This document shows positions 7,759 through 16,546 of a stretch of DNA of 45,647 nt, one piece after another. The notes under the pieces are model-generated. The model did not search any database. It saw only the letters and a program-made list of their open reading frames with translations, and had not been told where the DNA came from. Position numbers and translations under genes: made by a program. The DNA is from Pedobacter cryoconitis (lineage in GTDB: Bacteria; Bacteroidota; Bacteroidia; Sphingobacteriales; Sphingobacteriaceae): NCBI RefSeq assembly GCF_003259615.1, contig NZ_QLLR01000040.1, positions 1 to 45,647 of the forward strand, in the 5' to 3' direction. Position 1 is the stretch's first letter. Every line of letters starts with the position of its first letter.

Positions 7759-8901
7759 ATGATCATGAAAACACAAAACAAAAAGCGCCAGATTTTAATA
7801 GCAGGGATGCTGGTTGGTATTTCCGCATTAACTTACAGTTGTACCAAAGACAGCAATGCTGTTATGCAGCCCAACACGGTGTCCAATGCCGCACCTAACA
7901 ACACCAATCTACAAAGAATCCTGTTTGTAGGAGATAGCTTTACTCACGGAAGATATGCGCCGGTACGTCAATATAATTCTGGAGGCCTTGCAAATGCGGC
8001 CAGCGGCTCAATGCTTGTTGTGGATGAAAACTTTGGCCAGACCGGAGCAAGACAAGAACTGGAAAATGGGCCATGGGGAGGTATTCCCGGAATTTTTGCT
8101 GAGTTTGCTTATGAGTCAGGCTTAAACTACGATGTCCATATCGAGGCTATTTCCGCAACCAGTCTGGCGAAAAATTATGCGGCTGCCCCTGATGTAATCG
8201 CACAAGCAAAATGGAATGCTGTAGTATTGCAGGAAATCAGTGTAAAACCTATTCCCTACTCGTTAACCAATAGTGATATTAGTAATCCTGCTAATTTCTG
8301 TTCAAGTGTACAAACCATCGAAAAAGCTGTTCACGGCGCATCATCGGCAGCCAAAGTATATCTCTATGAGCCATGGCCATCGGCAGATCTTGCTGAAACC
8401 ATGAGCGGGGGAAACCCTAATGCTTCAGGCTTCAGCGCAAACTATACCGCCAACCTTACTACACTGGCTAATGCGAATCACAACGCTTATTACAGCGCCG
8501 CCAGTCACGATGGAAACATTGCAGGTGTTGCTCCTGTTGGTGAGGCATGGGTGAATGCGTGGGCAGCAAAGATAGCCAATGCAGATCCTTATCTGGGTAA
8601 TTCAAATCTCCCAATTTTATGGTATGGCCTGAACAAGGTGAATGATCCTCAGATCAGTAAACCTGATTACCATCACCCTAATACTTATGGTGCTTACCTG
8701 AGCGGCCTTGTGCTGTTTCAGCAGATTACAGGAGTTGATGTACGTACCCTTGGTGCACAGGAAAAAGCTGCTAACAGTTTAGGCATACCAGGTTCAATAG
8801 CGACCCAATTGCAAATGATTGCGTGGCAGACAGTCACAAAAGAGAGTTCACAACCAGTTAACCAAACCGTAGATCCTTGTACAATAGGGAGCGGCATATA
8901 A
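7759..8901 (+). CDS. SGNH/GDSL-type hydrolase, lipoprotein
   Basis: A predicted exported lipoprotein: the N-terminus is followed by a hydrophobic segment and a lipobox LTYSC with Cys28. The catalytic block I is VGDSFTHG with Ser60, a VLQEISVKP segment resembles block III, and the last block is D303-Y-H-H306-P followed by a hydrophobic helix, giving a Ser/Asp/His set as in SGNH esterases. Substrate unknown; acetyl groups of polysaccharides are common targets of the family. An ATG two codons later is an equally good start. The gene stands alone and ends at a strong terminator. Confidence 0.8.
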   Translation: MIMKTQNKKRQILIAGMLVGISALTYSCTKDSNAVMQPNTVSNAAPNNTNLQRILFVGDSFTHGRYAPVRQYNSGGLANAASGSMLVVDENFGQTGARQELENGPWGGIPGIFAEFAYESGLNYDVHIEAISATSLAKNYAAAPDVIAQAKWNAVVLQEISVKPIPYSLTNSDISNPANFCSSVQTIEKAVHGASSAAKVYLYEPWPSADLAETMSGGNPNASGFSANYTANLTTLANANHNAYYSAASHDGNIAGVAPVGEAWVNAWAAKIANADPYLGNSNLPILWYGLNKVNDPQISKPDYHHPNTYGAYLSGLVLFQQITGVDVRTLGAQEKAANSLGIPGSIATQLQMIAWQTVTKESSQPVNQTVDPCTIGSGI

Positions 8902-8911
8902 AATTTAAGAC

Positions 8912-8946
8912 AAAAAAAAGGGGTAGCAAATTGCTACCCCCTTTTT
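8912..8946. terminator. Bidirectional terminator
   Basis: Eight A's precede GGGGTAGC-AAATT-GCTACCCC (8920-8940), followed by CTTTTT. It serves the SGNH hydrolase on the + strand and the rplT operon on the - strand. Confidence 0.9.
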
Positions 8947-8964
8947 CGTTGATGTTATATATTT

Positions 8965-9309
8965 CTATTTAACTGTATCAATTACTGCTTTGAAAGCTTC
9001 TGGATGATTCATAGCTAAATCAGCTAAAACCTTACGGTTTAAACCAATGTTTTTAGCCGCTAATTTACCAATGAATTGAGAGTAAGAAATTCCATATTGA
9101 CGCGCACCAGCGTTAATACGTTGAATCCACAAACCGCGGAATTCTCTTTTCTTAACTTTACGGTCACGGTATGCGTATTGCAAACCTTTCTCAACCGTAT
9201 TTTTTGCTACAGTGAATACTTTACTTCTTGATCCCCAATAGCCTTTGGCCATATTAAGGACTTTTTTCCGTCTTCTTCTCGAAGCTACTGCGTTTACCGA
9301 ACGTGGCAT
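8965..9309 (-). CDS. rplT: 50S ribosomal protein L20
   Basis: Binds 23S rRNA early in large-subunit assembly. The 114 residues begin MPRSVNAVASRRRRKKVL and contain KGYWGSRSKVFTVAKN and the RINAGARQYGISYSQF segment, all diagnostic of L20. It is the last gene of the thrS-infC-rpmI-rplT unit, 75 bases after rpmI, and ends before the shared terminator. Confidence 0.98.
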   Translation of the reverse strand: MPRSVNAVASRRRRKKVLNMAKGYWGSRSKVFTVAKNTVEKGLQYAYRDRKVKKREFRGLWIQRINAGARQYGISYSQFIGKLAAKNIGLNRKVLADLAMNHPEAFKAVIDTVK

Positions 9310-9385
9310 AGTGTTGTTGTTTTTTGATAAACGGTGTTGCGTATTTCAGCAAACTTACTACCGGGTACCTGGTTTAAAATTCTAA

Positions 9386-9586
9386 TTATTTACCGATAGC
9401 AAGCATACGCTTAACGTTGCCCATATCAGCAGCTGACACCATTGAGGTGTGACCCAAATTACGCTTACGTTTAGTAGACATTTTTGTTAAAATGTGACTT
9501 TTGTATGCGTTTTTTCTTGCGATTTTACCGGTTCCAGTAAGCGAAAAACGCTTTTTAGCACTGGAATTGGTTTTCATTTTTGGCAT
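9386..9586 (-). CDS. rpmI: 50S ribosomal protein L35
   Basis: A small basic large-subunit protein of 66 residues, MPKMKTNSSAKKRFSLTGTG then KIARKNAYKSHILTKMSTKRKRN, the standard L35 pattern. It lies 26 bases after infC and before rplT in the conserved order. Confidence 0.98.
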   Translation of the reverse strand: MPKMKTNSSAKKRFSLTGTGKIARKNAYKSHILTKMSTKRKRNLGHTSMVSAADMGNVKRMLAIGK

Positions 9587-9612
9587 AACCTGTTCTTATT
9601 TATGTAATTTAT

Positions 9613-10182
9613 TTATTTTTTTGCAACTTTTGGAGCAAGGGTAAGGAACATACGTTTACCTTCTAACTTAGGTAAAAGTTCAACCTTTCCTATATCTTCC
9701 AAAGCTTGTGCGAACTTAAGCAATAAGATCTCTCCCTGCTCTTTGTAAACGATCGCCCTACCTTTGAAATGCACATATGCTCTAACTTTCTCCCCATTCT
9801 CAAGGAAACTAACTGCATGTTTCAGTTTGAACTGAAAATCATGATCATTAGTGTTAGGTCCGAAACGGATCTCCTTAATGATGGTTTGTTTAGCATTCGC
9901 CTTAATCTCTTTCTGCTTTTTCTTTTGTTCGTAAACAAACTTGCTGTAATCGATTATTCTACAAACCGGTGGAACTGCGTTTGGTGATATTTCTACCAGG
10001 TCCAACTCCAGTTCATCGGCAAGGGCTAAAGCTTTTGCCAAAGGATAAATCCCCGGTTCAACATTATCGCCAGCTAATCTAACCTCCTGGGCTCTGATAA
10101 ACTGATTAATATTATGTTCTGCTTCTTTTTTCTTAAAAGGAGGACGTGGTCCCCTATTAAATCCTGGTCTGCCTAATGCCAA
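9613..10182 (-). CDS. infC: Translation initiation factor IF-3
   Basis: IF-3 binds the 30S subunit, keeps it apart from 50S and checks the initiator codon. N-domain: HNINQFIRAQEVRLAGDNVE and LALADELELDLVEISPNAVPPVCRI; C-domain: KEIRFGPNTNDHDFQFK and GEKVRAYVHFKGRA. The 189 residues are of normal length. The best start is TTG at 10182 (TTGGCATTAGGC, giving MALGRPG), 13 bases after the thrS stop; no ATG exists nearby upstream in frame. A rare start codon is a known theme for infC, because IF-3 rejects non-AUG starts and so limits its own synthesis. Followed by rpmI and rplT. Confidence 0.96.
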   Translation of the reverse strand: MALGRPGFNRGPRPPFKKKEAEHNINQFIRAQEVRLAGDNVEPGIYPLAKALALADELELDLVEISPNAVPPVCRIIDYSKFVYEQKKKQKEIKANAKQTIIKEIRFGPNTNDHDFQFKLKHAVSFLENGEKVRAYVHFKGRAIVYKEQGEILLLKFAQALEDIGKVELLPKLEGKRMFLTLAPKVAKK

Positions 10183-10195
10183 ATTTATATACTGT

Positions 10196-12121
10196 TTAAA
10201 CTGTTATTTCTTTAATTAATAATTCGCTGAACGCCTGGATAGTCATTTCTCCTAAATCTCCTTCTCCGTGCTTCCTTACTGATAATTTTCCTTCTGCCAT
10301 TTCCTTTTCCCCGATAATCAGCATATAAGGAGTTTTTTTCACCTCAGCGTCCCTGATTTTCCTTCCGATTTTCTCATCGCGAAAGTCAATCAAACCGCGA
10401 ATATCGGAATTATTTAGTTCATCTGAAACTTTTTTGGCATATTCTTCATACTTTTCTGAAATAGGAAGGATTATAAATTGCTCAGGAGAAAGCCATAATG
10501 GGAAATTTCCTGCACAATGTTCAATCAAAACTGCTATAAAACGTTCCAGGGAACCGAATGGGGCACGATGGATCATTACCGGTCTGTGTTTCAGGTTGTC
10601 GCTGCCAGTATATTCCAGTTCAAATCTTTCCGGTAAATTATAATCTACCTGGATAGTTCCTAACTGCCATTTTCTACCTAGCGCATCTTTCACCATGAAA
10701 TCCAGTTTCGGTCCGTAAAATGCAGCTTCACCATATTCAATTACTGTATTCAAACCTTTCTCTGCCGAAGCTTCGATAATTGCATCTTCAGCAAGTTTCC
10801 AGTTTTCATCAGTACCGATATACTTTGACTTATTTTCCGGATCCCTTAAGGAAATCTGTGCAGTGTAACTTTCAAATCCTAAAGATTTAAATACATACAA
10901 TACCAGGTCAATCACCTTCATGAACTCGTCTTTCACCTGGTCCGGACGACAGAATAAGTGTGCATCATCCTGAGTAAACCCGCGAACCCTTGTTAAGCCA
11001 TGTAACTCACCGCTTTGCTCGTAACGGTAAACTGTTCCGAATTCTGCTAAACGCAGTGGAAGGTCTTTATAAGACCGTGGTTTAACTTTATATATTTCAC
11101 AGTGATGCGGGCAGTTCATTGGTTTTAACATGAACTCCTCCCCTTCCTGAGGTGTTTTAATCCCCTGAAAAGAATCGGCACCATATTTATCCCAGTGACC
11201 TGAAGTTACATACAGATTTTTATGACCGATATGCGGCGTAATTACTTGTTCGTATCCTGCTTTTCCCTGTGCTTTGGTTAAGAAGTTCACTAAACGTTCG
11301 CGCAAAGCTGCTCCTTTAGGTAACCATAACGGTAAGCCCATCCCTACTTTCTCAGAGAAAGCAAATAGTTCAAGTTCTTTTCCTAATTTCCTGTGGTCGC
11401 GTCTTTTAGCTTCCTCGATCATCAACAGGTATTCTGTTAATTCACTTGCTTTAGGGAAAGTAACACCATAAATACGGGTTAACTGTTTTTTAGTCTCATC
11501 ACCTCTCCAGTACGCACCAGCAACGTTTGTTAACTTTACTGCTTTGATAAATCCTGTATTCGGAAGATGCGGGCCACGGCATAAATCAGTAAATTCACCT
11601 TGTTTATAAAAAGTGATCTTACCATCTTCCAGTCCCTGTATAAGGTCTAATTTATACTCATCACCTTTTTCAGTGAAATAGGCAACTGCATCTGCTTTGG
11701 AAACATTTTCCCTTACAAAAACTTCTTTTTGTTTGGCCAGTTCCATGAATTTGGTTTCTATTGCTTTAAAGTGATCTGAAGAAAATTCCTGATCTCCAAA
11801 ATCAACATCATAATAGAAACCTGTTTCAATAGCAGGGCCGATACCGAATTTAGTACCCGGATATAACGCTTCCAGTGCTTCAGCCATAATGTGGGCAGAA
11901 GAGTGCCAGAAGGTAGCTTTACCAGCGGTATCATTCCAGGTTAATAATTTAACTGCTGAATCTTTTTCAATAGGTCTGGAAGAATCCCAGACTTCGCCGT
12001 TAACTTCGGCTGCTAAAACGTTACGGGCAAGACCTTCAGATATTGATAAAGCAATCTGGTGGGCACTTGTCCCCTTTTCATATGGACGTACTGAGCCATC
12101 CGGAAGTGTAATGTTAATCAT
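10196..12121 (-). CDS. thrS: Threonyl-tRNA synthetase
   Basis: Charges tRNA-Thr. Of 641 residues, the first 60 form a TGS domain (MINITLPDGSVRPYEKGT), then an editing domain with HSSAHIMAEAL (around residue 74) and the class II core with motif 2 KPMNCPHHCEIYK, FGTVYRYEQSGELHGLTRVRGF-type region and motif 3 HRAPFGSLERF; the C-terminal anticodon domain ends the protein. First gene of the operon with infC, rpmI and rplT. Confidence 0.98.
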   Translation of the reverse strand: MINITLPDGSVRPYEKGTSAHQIALSISEGLARNVLAAEVNGEVWDSSRPIEKDSAVKLLTWNDTAGKATFWHSSAHIMAEALEALYPGTKFGIGPAIETGFYYDVDFGDQEFSSDHFKAIETKFMELAKQKEVFVRENVSKADAVAYFTEKGDEYKLDLIQGLEDGKITFYKQGEFTDLCRGPHLPNTGFIKAVKLTNVAGAYWRGDETKKQLTRIYGVTFPKASELTEYLLMIEEAKRRDHRKLGKELELFAFSEKVGMGLPLWLPKGAALRERLVNFLTKAQGKAGYEQVITPHIGHKNLYVTSGHWDKYGADSFQGIKTPQEGEEFMLKPMNCPHHCEIYKVKPRSYKDLPLRLAEFGTVYRYEQSGELHGLTRVRGFTQDDAHLFCRPDQVKDEFMKVIDLVLYVFKSLGFESYTAQISLRDPENKSKYIGTDENWKLAEDAIIEASAEKGLNTVIEYGEAAFYGPKLDFMVKDALGRKWQLGTIQVDYNLPERFELEYTGSDNLKHRPVMIHRAPFGSLERFIAVLIEHCAGNFPLWLSPEQFIILPISEKYEEYAKKVSDELNNSDIRGLIDFRDEKIGRKIRDAEVKKTPYMLIIGEKEMAEGKLSVRKHGEGDLGEMTIQAFSELLIKEITV

Positions 12122-12166
12122 CTACAACTATGATTTATATGTGAATTTAATGAATTAATGGTGCCG

Positions 12167-12202
12167 AATCACTTACAAGGTGATTTCTTGGAGACAAAGG
12201 TA
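12167..12202 (-). promoter_or_regulatory. thrS promoter (-7 TACCTTTG) and small leader hairpin
   Basis: Read on the - strand, TACCTTTG (12202-12195) fits the TAnnTTTG -7 box and leaves a leader of about 70 bases. The leader begins near a 6-bp hairpin made by AATCAC (12167-12172) and GTGATT (12180-12185). A -33 box is not clear. The hairpin may be a translational operator, but nothing proves this. Confidence 0.45.
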
Positions 12203-12257
12203 GGTTTTTATGCTGCAATTCCGGAAATAAATTCAAAAATGGGGCAAATGTCCCTGT

Positions 12258-13175
12258 TCATATTTCATATTCCAGCGGAACCATCTCCTTTTCAAAAATA
12301 TCCTGGATCGTTTTAATTTCCGCAGCATAGATTGTTTTTTTCCGCATAGCGAAATGAAGGGTGTTTTCCATGACTTTATTGCCTTCCCACACTAACTTAA
12401 CGCTGCCATCCAGTATTTCATGACGGCATAAAAAGTCTGGTACTACTGCAAATCCTTTCATTCCTTTAATACAGCGCACAATAGAGCTCATATTCGGGAC
12501 AATATAATTAGGTTTAAAATCCAGCCTTTTATTAAAATTGAAATGCCAGAACCTCATCAGATGTTCCATATCACCAGAAGTGCCATACCAGGTTTGATGT
12601 TTCAGCCACTCCTGCATACCTTTCAGGTTTCCGTCCTGACGCATCAGCTCAAAATCTGTCAGGTCATTTTTCGATCCCCCTACCAATACAATCCGTTCTT
12701 TTGAGAATGCCTTATAGGCGATGTTTTTCATGGTATTATCCATATGGGGAGTAATGACCATGTCGAGAATTCCGTTGTCCAGATCGTTCAGCATTTGCGG
12801 ATAATCCCCGAATTTAACAATCACATTAAAGGATAAACTTGATAAATAAGGTTCAAGCATCAGTTGAAAGGTTTCAAAACACATCCCCAAGCTTAGCGTC
12901 GGTTTTTCCTTTTCAGTACTCCGGTGAAAGTGTTTTTCAGCTTCTTCTAATTTCAATAAGGCTTCCAGTACAAAGTTATACATCACTTTACCCCTTTCTG
13001 TAGGAACCATCTTTCTGGAGGTTCTGTCAAAAAGTTTATAGCCTACATAAGACTCTAAAGAACTCAGGTGCAGACTTACCCCCGGCTGAGAAACAAAAAG
13101 CGCTTCTGCCGCCCCGGTCAAAGTGCCGGTTTCATAAATAGCTTTAAAGGTGCGGTACCATTCGAGATTTACCAT
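12258..13175 (-). CDS. LysR-family transcriptional regulator
   Basis: An activator/repressor with an N-terminal winged HTH (NLEWYRTFKAIYETGTLTGAAEALF, then VSQPGVSLHLSSLE; residues 1-60) and a C-terminal periplasmic-binding-like effector domain (about 90-300). The start chosen is ATG at 13175 (MVNLEWY); the longer frame would start on a TTG that is part of the probable -7 box TATATTTG (13201-13194). The gene has no divergent partner, which is unusual for LysR regulators: the upstream neighbour on the same strand is a GNAT gene. A perfect palindrome sits directly before the ATG and probably serves autoregulation. Effector and targets unknown. Confidence 0.88.
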   Translation of the reverse strand: MVNLEWYRTFKAIYETGTLTGAAEALFVSQPGVSLHLSSLESYVGYKLFDRTSRKMVPTERGKVMYNFVLEALLKLEEAEKHFHRSTEKEKPTLSLGMCFETFQLMLEPYLSSLSFNVIVKFGDYPQMLNDLDNGILDMVITPHMDNTMKNIAYKAFSKERIVLVGGSKNDLTDFELMRQDGNLKGMQEWLKHQTWYGTSGDMEHLMRFWHFNFNKRLDFKPNYIVPNMSSIVRCIKGMKGFAVVPDFLCRHEILDGSVKLVWEGNKVMENTLHFAMRKKTIYAAEIKTIQDIFEKEMVPLEYEI

Positions 13176-13176
13176 A

Positions 13177-13214
13177 GTATCATGAATATGATACAAATAT
13201 ACGATTTATATCAT
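13177..13214. promoter_or_regulatory. LysR operator: palindrome GTATCAT-N4-ATGATAC plus third half site
   Basis: A perfect 18-bp inverted repeat occupies 13177-13194, just before the LysR ATG, and contains a T-N11-A pattern. A further TATCAT lies at 13209-13214, so ATGATA (13188-13193) and TATCAT form a second, wider inverted repeat. The -7 box TATATTTG (13194-13201, - strand) touches both. The layout suggests negative autoregulation. Confidence 0.65.
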
Positions 13215-13330
13215 AATAATAGAAGGAGCAGTATGGAGTTTGTGACTGGGTTTTGCAGAGGTTGTGTTGCAGTAATATACCAGATCTGCTCCATAACAAG
13301 GCCGTAAAATCAGTTTGGCGAAGAAATCTT

Positions 13331-13879
13331 CTACCGATTAATCCGCGAATAAATAACCGAGTCCAGAAACTTGCCTTCATAAAAACAATTTTCCTTAAAA
13401 TGCCCTTCTTTCACAAAATTATGTTTAATCAATAGCTGTTCAGAAGCCAGGTTATCAGGGTCAATTACAGCTTCAAGTGAGTGAAATTTAAGCACATTAA
13501 AGGCATAGTCAATCACTGTAGCAAATGCTTCACTGATAATTCCTTTCCGGTGATAATCAGGATGAAGAATATACCCGGTTTCTGTCCGGTAGTTTTCTGG
13601 CTGCATTCTGATCAGGCAAATCATGCCTAACAGCTTAGGATCATCCTTAAATGAAATTCCCCAGTTGATAGCTACATTATCTTCAACAGCTTTATTAACT
13701 ACATTGATATGCTCCAGTGCATCTTCTTTCGTTTTTGCCAGCGGGCGGGGAATATATTTCATCGTCTGCGCATCCGATCTGATGGCAAATACTTCATCAA
13801 CATCCGCATCAGTAATTTTTCTGAGTACTAAACGCTCCGATTCCAACACTGGAAAGGGATTAAAATTAATTTCCAGCAT
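13331..13879 (-). CDS. GNAT family N-acetyltransferase (RimJ/RimL-like)
   Basis: A predicted acetyl-CoA-dependent N-acetyltransferase. From ATG 13879 it has 182 residues: FPVLESERLVLRKITDADVDEVF is the usual RimJ/RimL opening, GISFKDDPKLLGMICL the central strands, and GYILHPDYHRKGIISEAFATVIDYAF the acetyl-CoA loop (RKGIIS in place of the Q/RxxGxG/A form). The longer in-frame extension upstream lies within rpiA and does not look like domain sequence, so I prefer this start, which overlaps the rpiA 3' end by 14 bases. Substrate unknown. Co-transcription with rpiA is likely. Confidence 0.85.
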   Translation of the reverse strand: MLEINFNPFPVLESERLVLRKITDADVDEVFAIRSDAQTMKYIPRPLAKTKEDALEHINVVNKAVEDNVAINWGISFKDDPKLLGMICLIRMQPENYRTETGYILHPDYHRKGIISEAFATVIDYAFNVLKFHSLEAVIDPDNLASEQLLIKHNFVKEGHFKENCFYEGKFLDSVIYSRINR

Positions 13880-14561
13880 ATATAATAGTTTCTGTTCCTT
13901 TTCCCATGATAATCTTTGACGTGAGCTGCACAAATAAGCCATGTGCCAGAATTCCTTCTATCCTGTTTAAGCTTTCTGATAAAGCAGCAGGATCACTGAT
14001 CAGTCCGAAGTCTGCATCTACAATGATATTATGATTATCTGTAATAAACGGTGAGTTATCTTTCATCCGGACCTCTCCTTTACCATTTAATTTGCCAAGC
14101 TGCTGTACCACATAATTAAGTGCCAGTGGTACCACTTCAATAGGAACTTTGAATTTTCCCAGCTGAGTGACCAGTTTACCTGAATCGGCAATAATAATTT
14201 CATTTTTAGTGAGTGATGCTACGATTTTCTCTCTGAATAACGCACCTCCGCCCCCTTTGACTAAATTTAACTGCGTATCAAATTCATCTGCTCCATCTAT
14301 AGTAATATCAATTGATTTAACTTCTTCCATCGGCAGTAATTCAATTCCTAAGGATAATGCCATTGCCGCGGTATGCTCAGAAGTGGGTACACCTTTGATT
14401 TTCAGCCCGTTTTTCAATAACAGGGCTATTTCCTGAATCGCAAAAAAAGCGGTAGAACCAGTACCTAATCCAACAATATCATTTTGCTGAATAAATTTAA
14501 CGGCTGCTTTGGCTGCGAGCTGTTTTTCAAGATCTTTTTTATCAATTGATTGCTTGTCCAA
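13866..14561 (-). CDS. rpiA: Ribose-5-phosphate isomerase A
   Basis: Interconverts ribose 5-phosphate and ribulose 5-phosphate in the pentose phosphate pathway. The 231 residues carry the phosphate/active-site segments VGLGTGSTAFF (about 31-41), PTSEHTAAMA, ITIDGADEFDTQLNLVKGGGGALFREK-type region and, near the C-terminus, FGLISDPAALSESLNRIEGI. Length is normal for RpiA. It precedes the GNAT gene with a 14-base overlap. Confidence 0.96.
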   Translation of the reverse strand: MDKQSIDKKDLEKQLAAKAAVKFIQQNDIVGLGTGSTAFFAIQEIALLLKNGLKIKGVPTSEHTAAMALSLGIELLPMEEVKSIDITIDGADEFDTQLNLVKGGGGALFREKIVASLTKNEIIIADSGKLVTQLGKFKVPIEVVPLALNYVVQQLGKLNGKGEVRMKDNSPFITDNHNIIVDADFGLISDPAALSESLNRIEGILAHGLFVQLTSKIIMGKGTETIIYAGN

Positions 14562-14663
14562 AATATAAGGATTAAATAATAATTTTTAAGGTTTCATCTG
14601 CTAATGGAGTGGCGTTAGCTGCTGCTAAAACTAGGAAAAAAAACAGAAGGCCGCAAATCAGAA

Positions 14664-14688
14664 AAGCCCGGCCATAACGGCCGGGCTT
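14664..14688 (-). terminator. Terminator of the heme-uptake operon
   Basis: AAGCCCGGCC (14664-14673) and GGCCGGGCTT (14679-14688) form a perfect 10-bp GC-rich stem with a 5-base loop. On the - strand it is followed by TTTTC, and lies 33 bases after the hemS stop. No other feature is seen between 14562 and 14720. Confidence 0.75.
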
Positions 14689-14720
14689 ACTGGTATAAAC
14701 TTAATTAATAGCAACAAAAA

Positions 14721-15749
14721 CTAAGAAATAACGGCTACTTCATTCACCATCAGCCTCCAATGCTCGTTCTCAGGAATACCTGGCTTACGTTTACCGAAAA
14801 ACTGAACGATAATCTCACCAGCCTCATCAAAGACTTCAATGCTGGTTACAATACCATCTGAAGTAGGTTTTTTAACTAACCATACTTTATCAATTGCGTC
14901 TTCACGCAAGTGCATATTAAAATCAGGATCTAAAACATTAAACCACGGGCCGGTCTGCAATAGATTTTTCACCAGACCTGTATGGATCTGGATACAACCT
15001 GCACTTCCGGTAAATACCATGATTTCCAAATCGGTCTCTGAAGCTTTTTCTATCACCGCTTTCAAAGATTCTTTAGTAATAAGCACTGCATGGCCTTCTG
15101 GAGCCAAACGCAATCCTTGTGTTCTGGTGACACCGAATTTCCTTAACATACCATGGAAATCATGTGTATCTTGTAAGCCAAGCCAGGTTTCTTGAAAAGC
15201 TGCCACCTCAATTTCTGAGTCTGGTTTTTCCACCACAACCTTTTTATCTGTATTGATCAAAAGAGCTTCCTGCTGATCGGGCGCAGTAAATGCGGCCACT
15301 AAAGCATCATAGGCCTGTACATCACTTGTTTCTACCAGGTAGATTTTATGAATCGCTGCGCCGTCTTTACCAAAAAACTGCAAGCTTTTTCTGCCATTCT
15401 CATCCACTGCGAAAGCAGAAGACCATTGCATCATAAATAACCTTAAATCAATATCAGGGTTTACCAAAAGCCCCATAGGGCCAGAAAATGAGACATTTTT
15501 ATAAATCCCTTTACGTTCATGAACGCAATAGTCGTTACGGGTCAAAGCCATTACTTTACCCAGTGACTCTACTGCTTTCAGAATGTCCTGGAAAGCATTG
15601 GTTAAACGGGTAACCGCTCCACCGATGGAAGTCGCTAATAATTCAGCTTCTGTAGTGGCTAATTTTTTAGCGGCATCTCTTATACGTACTTTAGGGTTTT
15701 CTGCTTTGAAAGTCTCCCATTGACTCTTTAATTCTATTACTTTTTCCAT
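14721..15749 (-). CDS. hmuS: HemS/HmuS-family heme-degrading or heme-trafficking protein
   Basis: Cytoplasmic protein that receives imported heme and either degrades it or passes it on. The 342 residues show the two-fold repeat of the family: residues 1-160 with NDYCVHERKGIYKNVSF and LDLRLFMMQWSSAFAV-like strands, and 180-340 with IMVFTGSAGCIQIHTGLVKN, GPWFNVLDPDFNMHLRED and VWLVKKPTSDGIVTSIEVFD. I chose ATG 15749 (MEKVIELKSQW) because the preceding frame region overlaps hmuV and lacks family sequence; it then lies 11 bases after the hmuV stop. Last gene of the hmuTUVS unit. Confidence 0.92.
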   Translation of the reverse strand: MEKVIELKSQWETFKAENPKVRIRDAAKKLATTEAELLATSIGGAVTRLTNAFQDILKAVESLGKVMALTRNDYCVHERKGIYKNVSFSGPMGLLVNPDIDLRLFMMQWSSAFAVDENGRKSLQFFGKDGAAIHKIYLVETSDVQAYDALVAAFTAPDQQEALLINTDKKVVVEKPDSEIEVAAFQETWLGLQDTHDFHGMLRKFGVTRTQGLRLAPEGHAVLITKESLKAVIEKASETDLEIMVFTGSAGCIQIHTGLVKNLLQTGPWFNVLDPDFNMHLREDAIDKVWLVKKPTSDGIVTSIEVFDEAGEIIVQFFGKRKPGIPENEHWRLMVNEVAVIS

Positions 15750-15760
15750 TGTTATAAATT

Positions 15761-16543
15761 TTATGTTTGTATAGTTGCCGGAATAACCAGCGGACAATTA
15801 TATCCCTCACAAGCCATTAACTTAACGTTAATATTAAAGGTTTCATGTATATTTTCGCAATTAATTACTTCCAGCGGTGTTCCAAGCGCTACGCTCCGCC
15901 CGTTCTTCAGCATCAATATTTTATCAGCGAAACGAGAGGCAAAATTAATATCATGCAGAATACAGATCACACAATAGCCACGGTCTGCAAGCCGGCGGGC
16001 AAGCTCCATAACTTGCTGCTGATAAAGCAGATCCAGACCATTCGTGGGTTCATCTAAAAACAAACAGGCATCCGGACAATCGTAGATTTGTGCCAATACA
16101 CGCGAAAGCTGAACTCTTTGCTGTTCACCTCCTGAGAGGGTATTGTAATCCCTCGCTGAAAGATGCGTAATACCTGTTTCCTCCATCACCTGTCTGACGA
16201 TTTCGTAGTCTTTCGGGCCCGGCTGATGTTCAAAATGAGGGTACCTGCCCATCATGACCAGTTCATTTACAATAAAAGAAATGGAGATCGTATTTTGTTG
16301 AGAAAGTACAGCGCGTCGTCTGGCCAGTTCAGGTAAACTATATTTCTTCAAGTACTGCCCGCCAAGCATAATATCTCCATAATTTGGTGAAATCTCTCTG
16401 CACAACAGCTTCATTAAAGTACTTTTTCCTGCGCCATTAGCACCAAGAACAGCTAATAACTCCCCGGATTTCACGTCAAAACTCAGTTCTTTTATTAATT
16501 CCTTCTTCCCAATCTGATAAGTGATATTTTTTACCTGGATCAT
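15761..16543 (-). CDS. hmuV: Heme ABC importer ATP-binding protein
   Basis: ATPase of the importer that carries heme from periplasm to cytoplasm. 260 residues with Walker A GANGAGKST (about 34-42), Q-loop LSQQNT, signature LSGGEQQRV, Walker B CLFLDEPTNGLD and the switch LHD. It starts 3 bases after the permease stop and is followed by hmuS. The C-terminal extension ends in a Cys-containing CEGYNCP, not needed for ATPase function. Confidence 0.94.
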   Translation of the reverse strand: MIQVKNITYQIGKKELIKELSFDVKSGELLAVLGANGAGKSTLMKLLCREISPNYGDIMLGGQYLKKYSLPELARRRAVLSQQNTISISFIVNELVMMGRYPHFEHQPGPKDYEIVRQVMEETGITHLSARDYNTLSGGEQQRVQLSRVLAQIYDCPDACLFLDEPTNGLDLLYQQQVMELARRLADRGYCVICILHDINFASRFADKILMLKNGRSVALGTPLEVINCENIHETFNINVKLMACEGYNCPLVIPATIQT

Positions 16544-16546
16544 AGC

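Noticed and set aside
13180..13330. Short frames between LysR and the GNAT gene
   Set aside because: They overlap the operator and promoter region and show no domain or conserved-looking sequence.
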